From NCBI GenBank assembly GCA_035235625.1, contig CP141140.1:61124581-61188580 (forward strand): DNA of 64,000 nt, given 5' to 3'. Source of the DNA: Saururus chinensis. Its lineage: Eukaryota; Streptophyta; Magnoliopsida; Piperales; Saururaceae. The notes beneath the pieces were generated by a model, which made no database searches, was not told the DNA's origin, and saw only the letters and a program-made list of their open reading frames with translations. The first letter of the stretch is position 1. Each line of letters starts with the position of its first letter. A program made the position numbers and the translations under genes. Shown piece by piece: positions 46,501 through 57,806 of this stretch.

Positions 46501-48772
46501 ACATAGCTAAATAGGCATCGAACTCAGCAACAAGGACCTCATCCTCCTCTGTAATAAACATGTAAATTGTCTTGCAACAGTGGCCAAGGGTATTTTTTGT
46601 CACAATTGTAACACAAGCCCTTGGAGCGGTAAGCAGTCATATGAGCTTGAGAGAGCTTCTTAACGGGAACTGTGGTACTGGCTATCAACAGGGACTGAGT
46701 AAATTGGGAAAGAGAATCAGTTTCAAGTGGCAGAAAAAGACTTAATGCCAAGTGGCAACAATCACATGATCCAACATAGAAAGTGAAACATCCATAACTC
46801 TTCTTTAGGTTTATTAGACAAATCAGGTGTTTCAAGGCCTCTCATGAACTTGTTATTCAAATAACTACCTCGTGCTTTCCATTCTCTAGATCCCTTCAAA
46901 ATTTTGTGCACAATACTCTATTAATTTTCCTCTTCATTATTACTAGTATAATTGTTTAAATTCACATGTACATGAAAGAGGGATTGAGAATAAAAATTAG
47001 TTGAAGAAAGAGAAACTCTGGATATGATGCTTAACAAGCAATGATTGATTTGTGAAGTACTTTGAGCAGAGTGTTTCCACAAAGGAATGATCAGCTGGGT
47101 TTTTCATAAAAAGTCTGAAATTACTAGAGACTGGCTCTAAACACCATTACCTGAGTTTACATCTGCAATTCCATTTGCCTCGCTCTTAACATGACAAAAA
47201 ATCACACTGAGAAAGGGCACAGAGGTCTTCAATCTCATAACATATCAACAAGAGGTGGCAAGCGAAACTAGTAACAGGTCAAGCATCATTAATGTTTTAT
47301 ACAACATCAATTTTTTGGAGGGGTGAAGTCATCTTTTATCCATTATGGGATACACTAGTGTCTTGGGGTAAGGGAGGGCAAACAAAAGTTCAATGGTTTT
47401 CTTTGTAGAACCCATTAATTGGGGGGGGCTCAAAGACTTCCTCATGTGGGAAGAACCTCGTGCAAACAAGTAAGGGAGGAGCTGGTTTTAAGTTCCAACA
47501 CCCCATTTTTGTAGATTAAAGGGTCTCAACGGTTCGTAAACGTGTCTGAGAACAGTCAAACACTCAAACTTGCAAGCTTAATCAAGTAGGAAAAGATAAT
47601 TGTATTAAAGCTCCATTTCATGTACAATCCTACCTTTCAAGGCTGTGTTTACCCAATTTTTAATTTAAAATATTTTCATTCTGCCTTTTAACCTGATATC
47701 CCGTTCAACATCATTAGATTTTAAACCTTCTCAACATTAATCGCACTTGCAGGTCCATAAAATGCGAGCAGTCAATTCAAAGCAGCCTGTACCTAAAAGC
47801 AGATGAGGCTATGTTGTTGTAACGAGCTTCCATTAAGCATAAAACATAAATGTATTCACAGCTGTTAAGATATGGAGTAAACAAGCTTCACAAGGAAATA
47901 TAAGAAATGTTAAACCACAAAGATCGTGTACACATGAGGATGGGCTCTTTTGGATTTCCTACTACCCAAACAACCATTGGAAAAGAAAAAAGAAATCTGA
48001 GAAAAAGGATATAATTTAGCATCGGTTACTGTGAAAGTAGCAGCCAAACCCACAGCTCAAGAGCCTCCTTTCAGATTATTAACTAGAAGCTAAAAAAGAA
48101 AAAAATTTATGACAGAGAAGCAATCTGACAAAATTCTTAAATGGTGGAGAGAGAAAATTGTGAAATGAACGGCTAATCTAATTCTGCAATTTTGATATTT
48201 TCCTGCCCAATTTGACTTTTCGACATGAATTAAGTTCGGCTTATGCTACCAAAGAGGGTTTTTAAAGATCTGAAATGCAAATTGAAACTGAAGCCGTCTC
48301 CTTGTTCATTTTTTGAACGCACTGGGCCCTTCAATGCAGTTTCAGCCATCAAAGCAGACCTCGGTAACACGTTAAATGGAATATTGGCAAAACTAATTTC
48401 AGTTTTATTGAACTACTTTCTAGAGGGATGCGTCTTCAAGCAATCCGCAAATGGGGACTGGAAGATAGAATGACTTTCTCATCTCTCCTTTTCCCGATTA
48501 CAAACAAAACTAAATCAAGGACTATGTCCAGAAACACAAACTAAACATGAGCTGATCGCTACCACTGTGAGAGGATCTTCTTCGTATATTTTTCACCAAG
48601 AAAAGGCAACTATGTTGAAAAAAAAGATAACTGGGTAAGAATGAAACCTTATGATTTCTGCTTCTTCCCTGGAATATGTCGAATCGATCGTCCAAAGCCT
48701 GAAGTAGACGGCGACTCCCAGGAACAAAACCACAGCCAACCCAACGAAAACCGGGCTTCTCAGTAAAGCCAT
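43549..48772 (-). CDS. Single-pass membrane coiled-coil protein, 134 aa, four exons
   Basis: I rebuilt this gene from splice sites. Coding exons on the reverse strand are 48772-48648, 45023-44912, 43789-43718 and 43644-43549 (125, 112, 72 and 96 bp; 405 bp in all, in frame to a TGA). All junctions have GT donors and AG acceptors (for example CATAAG/GTTTCAT and CTTGCAG/GAAGCAG). The start codon sits in a strong context (GCGACCATGG). Residues about 7-27 (SPVFVGLAVVLFLGVAVYF) form one membrane helix close to the N-terminus. Residues about 34-130 are charged and helical with heptad-like leucines (YDEAVERSRLHFNELVQ, ENINLLERVESMTQELENEK), a coiled coil. This suggests a signal-anchored protein of the endomembrane or another organelle membrane that dimerises or tethers. 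I do not recognise the family, so no function is given. Intron 1 (3.6 kb) carries a retroelement fossil. Confidence 0.75.
46010..46890 (-). mobile_element. Ty3/Gypsy gag/protease fossil in intron 1
   Basis: Reverse-strand frames read as a gag zinc-knuckle region (YRSKGLCYNCDKKYPW, near 46590-46640), then the retropepsin domain (HVLVLVDTRSTHSFIKEGVA, near 46340-46400), then the linker towards reverse transcriptase (GMCRGATLFAYDIPITVDF, near 46220-46280). The match is to chromovirus-type Gypsy polyproteins. It lies in the same orientation as the host gene, inside its first intron. Old, truncated and broken in several places. It is separated from the Gypsy fragment at 39-40 kb by host exons, so the two are probably different insertions. 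Confidence 0.8.
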
Positions 48773-48922
48773 GGTCGCCTCCCACCACCACCCACGGCAA
48801 CAATTGTTTAAATAAAAAACAACAGCAGAAAATCGATCTTCTAAGAGACAGAAATCTGGGTTTCTATCAACCAGCGAAACTTGGTCGAAAAAATGGAATC
48901 TTTATGAGTACGTTCGCGGTCT

Positions 48923-49246
48923 GTGGGAGGAGGCGAAATGGTAACGCAACAGCAGGGCAGGACTGCTTACTCTGCTTTGTCAGCGCTAATCCGACCATGC
49001 AAGAGCATTTACTCTGGAAAAATCCTAGGCGCGCGAGTAGCACAGAGTTGGTGGAGTGGGAAGTCTATTCTACAGAAAACCAATTCTCAAAGGCCCGTGA
49101 TCACGTACATCGACCGGCAGGTCGTTGCAGGGACAAGAAACAGCAAGGAAGAAGAAAGTGGGAGCAGATGTGGAGAAAGCGTCCGGAGAGAAATGGACGC
49201 TCTACGTTCTGTCATGGAGTTGTTGGGCATGGACCAGAAGCTTTGA
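48923..49246 (+). other. Possible small divergent gene, unrecognised
   Basis: A forward frame of 107 codons starts 150 bp from the start codon of the reverse-strand coiled-coil gene, as in a divergent promoter pair. The N-terminus is rich in Ser, Ala and Arg with few acids (VTQQQGRTAYSALSALIRPC), like an organelle presequence. It ends MELLGMDQKL. A second frame (48904-49341) is also open here, which weakens the case. I recognise neither. Confidence 0.25.
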
Positions 49247-49249
49247 GTT

Positions 49250-49786
49250 TCAATCCATATTGGGAAGAGGATACTGTACTTGTGCAAACAAGACAAATGA
49301 CTTCCTTACATCGCTATGTGTCCCACAAAACTTTATGCTAAATTTTAATTTGATGAGAAAAGTAATCTTATATTGTCATGGGAAACTTTATTATCAGATT
49401 TCAATCAAAATTTGGTGTAAAGTTGCATTATAGAGAGAGTGGTATAAAATTATTAGCATTCTTTTTGTAATCCAATTTGGTGGTGACATTAAGTATTGAG
49501 GACCCGGAAAGCTAAAAAATTGATAGGAAAAGTTTGAGAGCATAAAAAATAATTAAGAAAATCATAATCACTCAACCAATTTGTCCAACAAAAACCCTTT
49601 AGCCTCAAGTGGTTTTGGTTGGAGAGAACATATCAGGGGGAGTTTTGTTGTGCAAATTTATTGGGTGATCAAGTGACAATGAATGACCGACTATATTCAA
49701 ATATGGAAATGACTTTCTATATTAAATTTGTTCAACGAAAAATTTACACTTGGGTGTTGTTTGACACAGAAATTTGGACCTCCTAT
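49250..49786. other. AT-rich intergenic DNA
   Basis: No structured feature seen between the possible divergent frame and the start of the outer LTR. Confidence 0.4.
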
Positions 49787-52497
49787 TATTATGACTCAGA
49801 TTTTTTTAAAAAAAATTTAAAATATAAATAGTAAGTCATATAAATTTTTTTTTTTTAAGTGTAAAATAAATTATTTGATAAAATATTCAGGTCATGATAA
49901 CTGAGGTTTACAAATACAAATATCAAATCATATGTTATTATTACACGTTTTAAAAATCTAAAAAGAACAGCTTATTTATTCAAGTATAAGTCTATCATCA
50001 GTCTGAAAATAAATGACTAAGTTCGACTATCACTCCAAAGATACACTTATTTACAAGGAACTGCATCTCATATTTGTCAGTCCTTGCCTAAAGAATCTGT
50101 AACTAACCAAACTATAACAATAAAACCTCTCCACCCTTAAGGTAAGAGTTTCTAAAAGAACAAAAGTTTTTATTAATATTTTTTAGATTGATCTAACATC
50201 ACCCGATGTTAGTTGTCTACGTACTCATCAAACAATATCTTCAATGTTTCCAACAAAATCGGATATAGACGTAGTTATGCCTAAAAACTATAGTATTTCA
50301 AAAAGTATAACATCAAACATGCAATGCTTAAGTATTTTTAATCAATCTATATTTTATGTAAGTCTTTTAATCGTTCCACTTGTGCTAGTTAATAATCAAT
50401 GTCATTAATTATCTCACAACCTTTTTTCAATAATTAATACCCTTGTCTAATCTCTTGGATAAATAGTATCACGACCCAGATTTTTTAAACCCTTTTTAAT
50501 TAAAGGACATGTTATAAATCATGATATTTTTTTTCTTTCTTAAATACAAAATAAAAATAAATCAATTGAATAATTATCCAGGACATGATAACTAGGTTTC
50601 ACAAATATGAATACCAAAACATTTTGATATTATTGCACGTGTCAAAATTTGATAAATAGCATATTAAACCTCTAAGTACAAGTCTGTCATCTGTCTCAAA
50701 ATAAATAACTAAATAAAGTTGGCTCTCACGCCAACAATTACAATTACTTACAAGATTGTAGAAGTAAGAAACTAGATCTCACTAGTGCAATGTCATCCTC
50801 AAACGCCCATCAATGTCCTAATCTCGCAATGTCCCATCTAAAAAACCTGCAACCAAGCAAGACCAAACAACAACCAAGCATCTCCTCCCCTTGAAGGAGC
50901 GTATCAAAAGAACAAAAATATTAATTAATATTTTTTGGATTGGGCCAATATCACCTAATGTTAGTTACCTACATACTCATCAATCAGTATCTCCAATGTT
51001 TCCAACAAGTTCGGATCTAGACATAGTTCTTCCTAAAACTACACTATCTTAAGAAACATAGCATCACACATATAATGCTTAAGTATTTTCAAGAAACCTA
51101 CATTTTATGGAAGTCCTTTGATCATTATACTTGCTCTAATTAAATAAGTAATATAAAACAATGTTATTAATCATCTCTCGAACAATTGTTCATTAATTAA
51201 CATCCCCGTCTAATCCCAAAGACAGACGGGCTCATCAAATGTCAACCTAAGAGACAAATAATACAACCGCCATAGACCTTCTTCGAAAGGGAACCATCCA
51301 TGGTGCGGCCCTGTAATCCACTAGGAAATACTATCACCTATCCTAGCCTATAAAGGACTTAACCGGAGTAGAAGGACATGACCCACAACTACACCTGAAC
51401 AGAAGTGGTAGGAGAAGCCAACCAAGTAGGATGTCAGCTAATCCAAATGCATGTGCACTAAATGATCCTCAATAGATTGGTGGTGAGCTCAACTCACACA
51501 GAGCTCCCTCCAACAAGGAGGTGCAACTACATGGTCAAATCAACAGCTCCTAAATAGAGTTAAGACTCATGAAACCATTCTGAACCCTATCTTCTTCATC
51601 AATAAGCCAAAATTCCAAATGACTATCTCAAACCCTATTAGTCCCTTCTAGACTGGCGTTGAAACTCGAAATTGTCATCGGTTCGTCAACCAAGGCAAAT
51701 CGCTAGGTCAGAGGCTTTGTTCACTCTATGAACTTGTCCCAGACCCCTCTAAGGTACTTTAATCTTTAACTTGATTAGGTGTTCTAGCCAAATCCAAAGC
51801 TATCTAGCCCCCTTGATTAATCTTTTTATTAATCTTAAACTAATGATAAATTACTATCACAATATGGATAGCAAACATTAACACAATGAAAACATAAATA
51901 ATATAAACCCACACAGGTCCAAGCAAATCATAATATCAAGAATCAAACTCGATGATGAATTAGAAATGTTTGAGCTCTCGTGCCCTAACCCTCCTTCAAT
52001 TAACTGATAAAGTTGTATGAAAACTAGTCATAATACACCTAAGGCATTAAAGTAATTATCCCACATTAGATATGGTCCTCCCTGCTCTCGGGTAAGTTGT
52101 TAACATCTCAAAAGGTTTCTATATCACATTGGCCTGTTAATTTCATTAATTTGAATGCAGGTTGGTCTGCTCATAGGGGTATTTTTATCATTTTTAGGGC
52201 TTTCTTGAAACTTAATTGGTCCAAAACTAATCTCATGGGTACTCCTTGACATTATGAAATAGGGATAATTTTCTTGCTATTTAATGGGGTCATAAACCCC
52301 TTGAACCAACCTTGGTTTAATTAACAGTCTTACCTTAACCCTAAGGGTAAATTAGTCAATTACCTACATATTGGGATTTTTCCCCACCTTTTGGATTGGT
52401 TTAAATTTAAGGTACACATTAAACAATTACTGAGATTTTTTTAATTTTAAAATCCACTCATAGGCCCCTGAACAGGAGCCCCTAAGTCTGGTCATTA

Positions 52498-52711
52498 ATC
52501 TACGCTTCAACTCACAAAGGTAAATTAATTATTTTAAAGCCTTTGAAATTTTTCCCCTATCTGAAACTTGGTAAAAATACTCTACATACCCTCATAATCA
52601 TTTGATCTACGCTTCAACTCACAAAGGTAAATTGGTCATTTTAAAGCCCTTGAAATTTTTCCCCCATCTAAAACTTGGTAAAGATACTCAACATACCCTC
52701 ATAGTCATTTG
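52498..52711. repeat. 107-bp tandem repeat, two copies
   Basis: Units at 52498-52604 and 52605-52711 share ATCTACGCTTCAACTCACAA and most of the following sequence. Internal to the inner long LTR; the outer LTR seems to have a single counterpart near 56390. Confidence 0.85.
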
Positions 52712-53088
52712 TAATTTTTTATGAATTTTTTTAACTATTTGAACTCACTGAACCGAACCCGGCATTTGTTTTTTTTAAGCTAGACCAAATCGGGTCAAGT
52801 TACCTAACCCAGTCCAGGGCACGACGACGACATGCACGGGTCATCTTCTCCATTGCCGGCTAGAGGCCTGTTAGCCTCTAGCAGTGCCGCCTTCGGCCAC
52901 CACAGCGGGGTGGGTCTGGGGCTCATCGGATCGCCACCTGGCAACGATCCCGATGGGCCTGGTCTCACCATCGCCCGGTGGTTAGCCAGTGCTAAAGCCC
53001 CCTTTGTTTTTTGAAATTGTGTGGTGGCATCTTGTGATGCCACTGCAGTTAGGGTTAGCGTTGCTAGGCTGGCGCGGCCACGACCAGC

Positions 53089-53815
53089 CATGGAAGGCCA
53101 TATAGGTCAATATAGCCCCGTATCGACCAATGTGTACCCGTATTGATTCAGACCGATACAAGTACAGGGGTGGTATGCCCTCCACACCAAAAGTCAAGAA
53201 GTATCAACCATATCGGCCGTATTGATATGCCGATACGTATTGATACAATATTACAAAAATATTTTATTTTAAAAAAATAATTTTTTAAAAAAAAATAGTT
53301 TTTTTATTAAAACAAAAACACAATTCAAACCCAACTTCTTTGAAAGATTAAGTTTTTGTTATATTAAAAATAATATTTTTAAAGTTATATGAGATCAATA
53401 GAGGTAAGTCCATAGAATTTACATAATTATTTTTTTTCATATAGTGCTCCACAATTATGCATTTATTTAAACATATAATTGTGACTCATATTAAGCATAT
53501 TATTTGGTTTTAAAATAAACTAATTTTAGTGCACTTAATATGGGAAAGAGAGAGCAATAATTTGTATGGGATGGAGAGCCTAATAATGTATGGTTCCAAA
53601 TGAACTAATTTTAGAATACATGTATGTTTGATACAACATTCTATAGTCTTATTATGCTCTAAAAAAGTATTATAATGATATATTATTTGTTATAATATTT
53701 TTTTATGCTTATAAAAGGGTTTATGCCCATTTTTTCGCATGTCAAGCGTATCATCGGTGCGTACCCATATCCATAGTTATCGATACTGTCATTCATATTG
53801 ATATGGCCTTCCATG
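53089..53815. mobile_element. TIR element nested in the long LTR, 0.73 kb
   Basis: Perfect 15-bp inverted ends (CATGGAAGGCCATAT and ATATGGCCTTCCATG) bound a 727-bp AT-rich insert. The subterminal zones contain many TATCGATAC, CCGTATCGACC and CCGATAC motifs. The interior encodes nothing recognisable. It interrupts the LTR, whose GC-rich sequence resumes on the right. A clear target duplication was not found, so the superfamily is unknown. Confidence 0.65.
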
Positions 53816-56800
53816 CAGCTAGCACGACCATGACCAGTGCGGCCAATGCCCTTTTTTTTACAGAGGCCCGTACGGCGGCGGTGGTCACCCTTGATCGATT
53901 TCGTCCGGCAACCGGGTTTCTTGCTAGAAGATTATGGGCGAGTCGACGGCCATCCAACAACTTAAAAAAATCTTATTTTAGAATCATTGTTCATTATAAT
54001 TACGAAACAATGACTGCAAAACAATAGTTGCAAAAATTATACCTTAATTGTTACGAACAATGATTGCAAAAATCACTATTCTTACGAATTACACAATAGT
54101 TGCAGAAATTATATCAAATTTCTCAATAAAATCTTCACTAATCCTTATTCAAAGACAAAGACAATGATTCTACCTTAATTGTTGATTTGTCGTCGATCCA
54201 CCGCCGTTGGAGCCTTGCCATCCACCACCTTCTCTCATCTCTTAAGGCCAAAAACTCCCCCTTAATTGTTCCCTAAGCATCCCTTTTATAAGCATGAGGA
54301 TTAGGGTTCCTAATCCGCATAGAAGTTGGACCAAACCTCCTCACTTAGTCAACCTAGTTGGGTCTCTCATAATTAATTTCATAACTCTAATTAATTGGGC
54401 CCACAAAATGACTTAAATAGCCCAAATACACATTTAAATTGGGTAAATGGGCCCTATACGATATGTTCAACTTCGAACAATCGTATCTCTCTCATCTGAA
54501 CTTCAATTCGTTTGTTCTTAGTGGCGTTTTGAAGCTCTTTCTGTCTACTTTCTAGCTACATTTAGCCACCATTTCTAACCATTGAGTAAAATATTCTTAT
54601 GATAAGTTCAAGGGGTCAAACAACCTAATTTCCACGTATTTAATTTTTGAAACCTAGGAAAATTTTGGGATATTACAAATAGACACATCATATGCCAACT
54701 AAAATGACACATGACACTAACCTCCCTTTATTGTTTTGACCCAACTCTAGGTTTAATATAATATAAATATGTGTTTACTCAGAAATAACTTGACTCTCGA
54801 AGAAATCCCCAGATATAGAACTCTAACATTGGAGTAGACTACTTAACAGCAGCTTGACCAAAATCTTGAGGGCTCTCAATAGCTTGCTACAAATATGGAG
54901 AAGAGGATCACAATTGAATCATGGATATATATTGACGAGAAACACAAGTCTTCTATGATGCTCATGAAACTCCACTTTTTTGTCCTATGAAGCCTGCAAG
55001 AAACCCGTGGTAGAGACCTCACTGGCTAATACCCAAACCGTCATGGCAGTGCAGAAAGTGTACAAGTATCACAGTATCTACCCTCCCAACTCTGGGAGAA
55101 ATGTCTTCAAAGATATAAATAATATAACCAATAGAAGCCTAAGGTCTTTATGACCACTAACTGCCCCAACCATTCAAAATTTAGACTAAATTAATTTTAT
55201 CTAATTAAGTATTTATCTAACTAATTGGGTCCACTTCATATTGTGAATCGGCCCAATAAATAACTCATCCAATGAGCTATAACCCGCAAAACATTCCAAA
55301 CCTTATTAGTCTCCATAAAACTAGGGTAAACTCCCATAACCACCCTTGGTTCAACAACCAGGGTAAAATTCTATGTTAAGGCCTTGTTCACTACATGAAC
55401 CGGTTCCAAACCCCAATAAAGGTATTTTAGTCTTTATCTTAATTAGATGTTCTCCCCCAACCCAACAACAAATAATATCTCTTAATTAATCTTCATTAAT
55501 CTCAAGTTACTATTATAAACTAACACATCAATAATAAAAACATATATTAGAGTAATCAACATAAATAACATGAAGACACACAAGTCCATTGATAATAAAT
55601 GAAGGCCCATTGCACTAATTTGCAAGGTTAAGGCTAGATAAATTTAAGCCCGAGAATGTAAATAACTCCAACACATCATGCAAGTTACGTATATACTACC
55701 CTAGTAGATTGATGTGTCACATTGCAGACACATTAATATGCTGCCTTAAACCCTAAAAATTAGGGTTCTTCCCCTTGTTTCATGTGACATTGTGACATGT
55801 AAAGGTCTTCATGTCACATACTGGTCACACCCCCTTCCATATAAAGACCTTTATTGATTTAAGGTGCTCTAAGTCTCCTTGGGCTAGGGATTTGTTTCAG
55901 TAAAAACAGAATAAAGTACCTCTACGGGCATTAGGGTAATTCTACCAATTGGAGTGTGGTACTCTCCCTTGGGTCATTCTAGTCATCTTACTACCCTTCC
56001 ATTGATTTTAAGTCATTGACCTCTTCTAAGGCTCCACTCTCAAACTAACTCGCACTTCCATTCACATGAATGTAGGAGATCCACTTAAAGGGGTATTTTT
56101 ACCATTTTATTTAGGGCTTTCCTAAACTCTAATAGGTTCATAATTGATCTCAAGGATCCTTAACATCATGGACATAGGGTAATTTTTCTGCTATTTGACA
56201 GGGTTGTGAACCACTTGAACCGACCTTGATAGTTTACCCTTAATTCTAAGGACAAAATAGTAATTTATCCACTTATTAATATTTTTCCTCGCTATGTGTT
56301 TTAGTCTATATTTAGGGTCTCATACTGGGAATTTTCCCAATTTTAAAATATACTCATAGGCACTTGAATCGAAACCCCTAAGTCGGATAAGTGAACTGCA
56401 ACTTAGCTAAAAGGGTAAAATAGTATTTTTATAGCATGTACAATATTTCTCCAACTTGAAACTTGGTCAAGATACTCAAATACCTCTCAAGGTCCATTGG
56501 TAATTTTTCTAATTTTGGGGGGCCTTTAAAATCTCTTGAACCGGACTTGGTTCATCACCATCTTCACCTTTTTTTGTTTAAATCATACCCGGGCTGGGTT
56601 TGAACAATGTGGTTCGGGTCGGTGACCCGCAACATGGATCATCTTCTCTGCGTCTGGCTAGAGACGAGGACACCTCTAGCAGCGCCGCTCCTATCCTCTA
56701 TGGCATGCGATGGCCAGGGCTGGCCAGGTCGCCATTACATGGTGAATCCGACAGCCCTAGCCTGGATGTCGCCTGGTGGCTGGCCAGGGCAAGAAAGCCC

Positions 56801-57806
56801 CTCCTTTTATTCATTTTTTTGTTCTCATCCATCCAACTGATTAGCATGGTGGCTAGCCACCATGGCTGGGCAATGCCTTGAGACTGACTAGATCTCCGGC
56901 ATTTGGCGATTTCAGAGGCTAAGGCTCTGTGATCAGTCCTTGGCCGTCCCTGCACTATTTCGGCTTTGGTTTCACCTCCACAACATATGACAATCATTGG
57001 CCTCATGGTTGAGGCGGGTGAGGCTGATGCGACACAAGCCAGTGATGCTGATGCGGCTGAAGTGGGTGGGTCTAGACCAGAGAGGCCATGCTGTCACTTC
57101 TTGAACCCACACGGCTAGGCCAAGCAGCCCATTACGGCTGTAAAGGGAAGAAAGAAAGGAAGGAATGGTTGTGGGCCAGCTCCCTACCGTCGCTAGCCGG
57201 CCGGTAGCCAACCGACTCTCTGGCCGGATCTGGCCAACAATCCGGCAAGGATCAGGTTGCTTAAGACTTAATAAAATATAATTAAATGTCATCAAATCAA
57301 TGAATCATGCATTCATACTAAGAATTTTACCAAATATAATAATATTAAGCGATCTTACCTCATCTAATATTGCTCGCTCCTCCTCACCTCCATCATCGGC
57401 CACCTTCGCCGAAAAATCTTCCCTGACAGCTCCTCTCTCTTCCCCTAAGAGGTTTGGGCCAACTAAACCTCTCTTAGGCATCCTAATTGGACCTCTTAAA
57501 ATAATTTCCGTCACTTTAATTAACTGGGTCAGTACAATGACTTAAACGGACAGTTTGCATGTCTAATTCGGGTAAACAGACATTGTGCACTATGTTCAAC
57601 TTTGAATAATAATATCTCCTTCATCTAAACTCTGATTTGCACATTCTTAGTGGCATTTTGAAGATTTTTCTGTCTACTTTCCATCCATATAAGTCTCAGC
57701 CACCAATTCTAAACATTAAGTTATTCTTACAAGAATGTCAAGAGATCAAATACTCTAATTCCCACATGGTCAACTTTGAAAATTTAGAAAATTTTCAGAC
57801 ATTACA

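Larger units (their letters stand above)
50467..54677 (-). mobile_element. Inner long solo LTR (Gypsy-like), 4.2 kb
   Basis: The element starts TATCACGACCCAGATT and ends TTGGGATATTACA, and is flanked by an exact 5-bp target duplication AATAG (50462-50466 and 54678-54682). On the reverse strand it begins TGTAATATCCCAAAATTTTC, a start typical of long-LTR Ty3/Gypsy elements, and has a TATA-like box (read near 54285). It carries a nested 727-bp TIR element (53089-53815), leaving an LTR of about 3.5 kb, and a 107-bp tandem repeat at 52498-52711. No gag or pol is present, so it is a solo LTR, whole at both ends. Confidence 0.8.
49787..57806 (-). mobile_element. Outer long LTR (Gypsy-like), split by a younger solo LTR
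   Basis: The left part, 49787-50466, aligns with the start of the inner LTR. The right part resumes at 54683 and ends at 57806 with ATTTTCAGACATTACA, matching the inner LTR end. Where the left part stops, the homologous inner sequence continues exactly as the right part does, so the two are one LTR of about 3.8 kb split by the insertion. Both read 5' to 3' on the reverse strand, where the family starts TGTAATRTC. I found no matching target duplication at the outer ends. No coding domains. Older than its guest. Confidence 0.7.

Noticed and set aside
38930-46890. One single Gypsy element spanning the polymerase and gag/protease fragments
   Set aside because: Host exons of the coiled-coil gene lie between them, so they are best treated as separate insertions.
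52804-57295. GC-rich frames of 60-107 codons
   Set aside because: Homologous blocks occur in both LTR copies and are non-coding LTR sequence.
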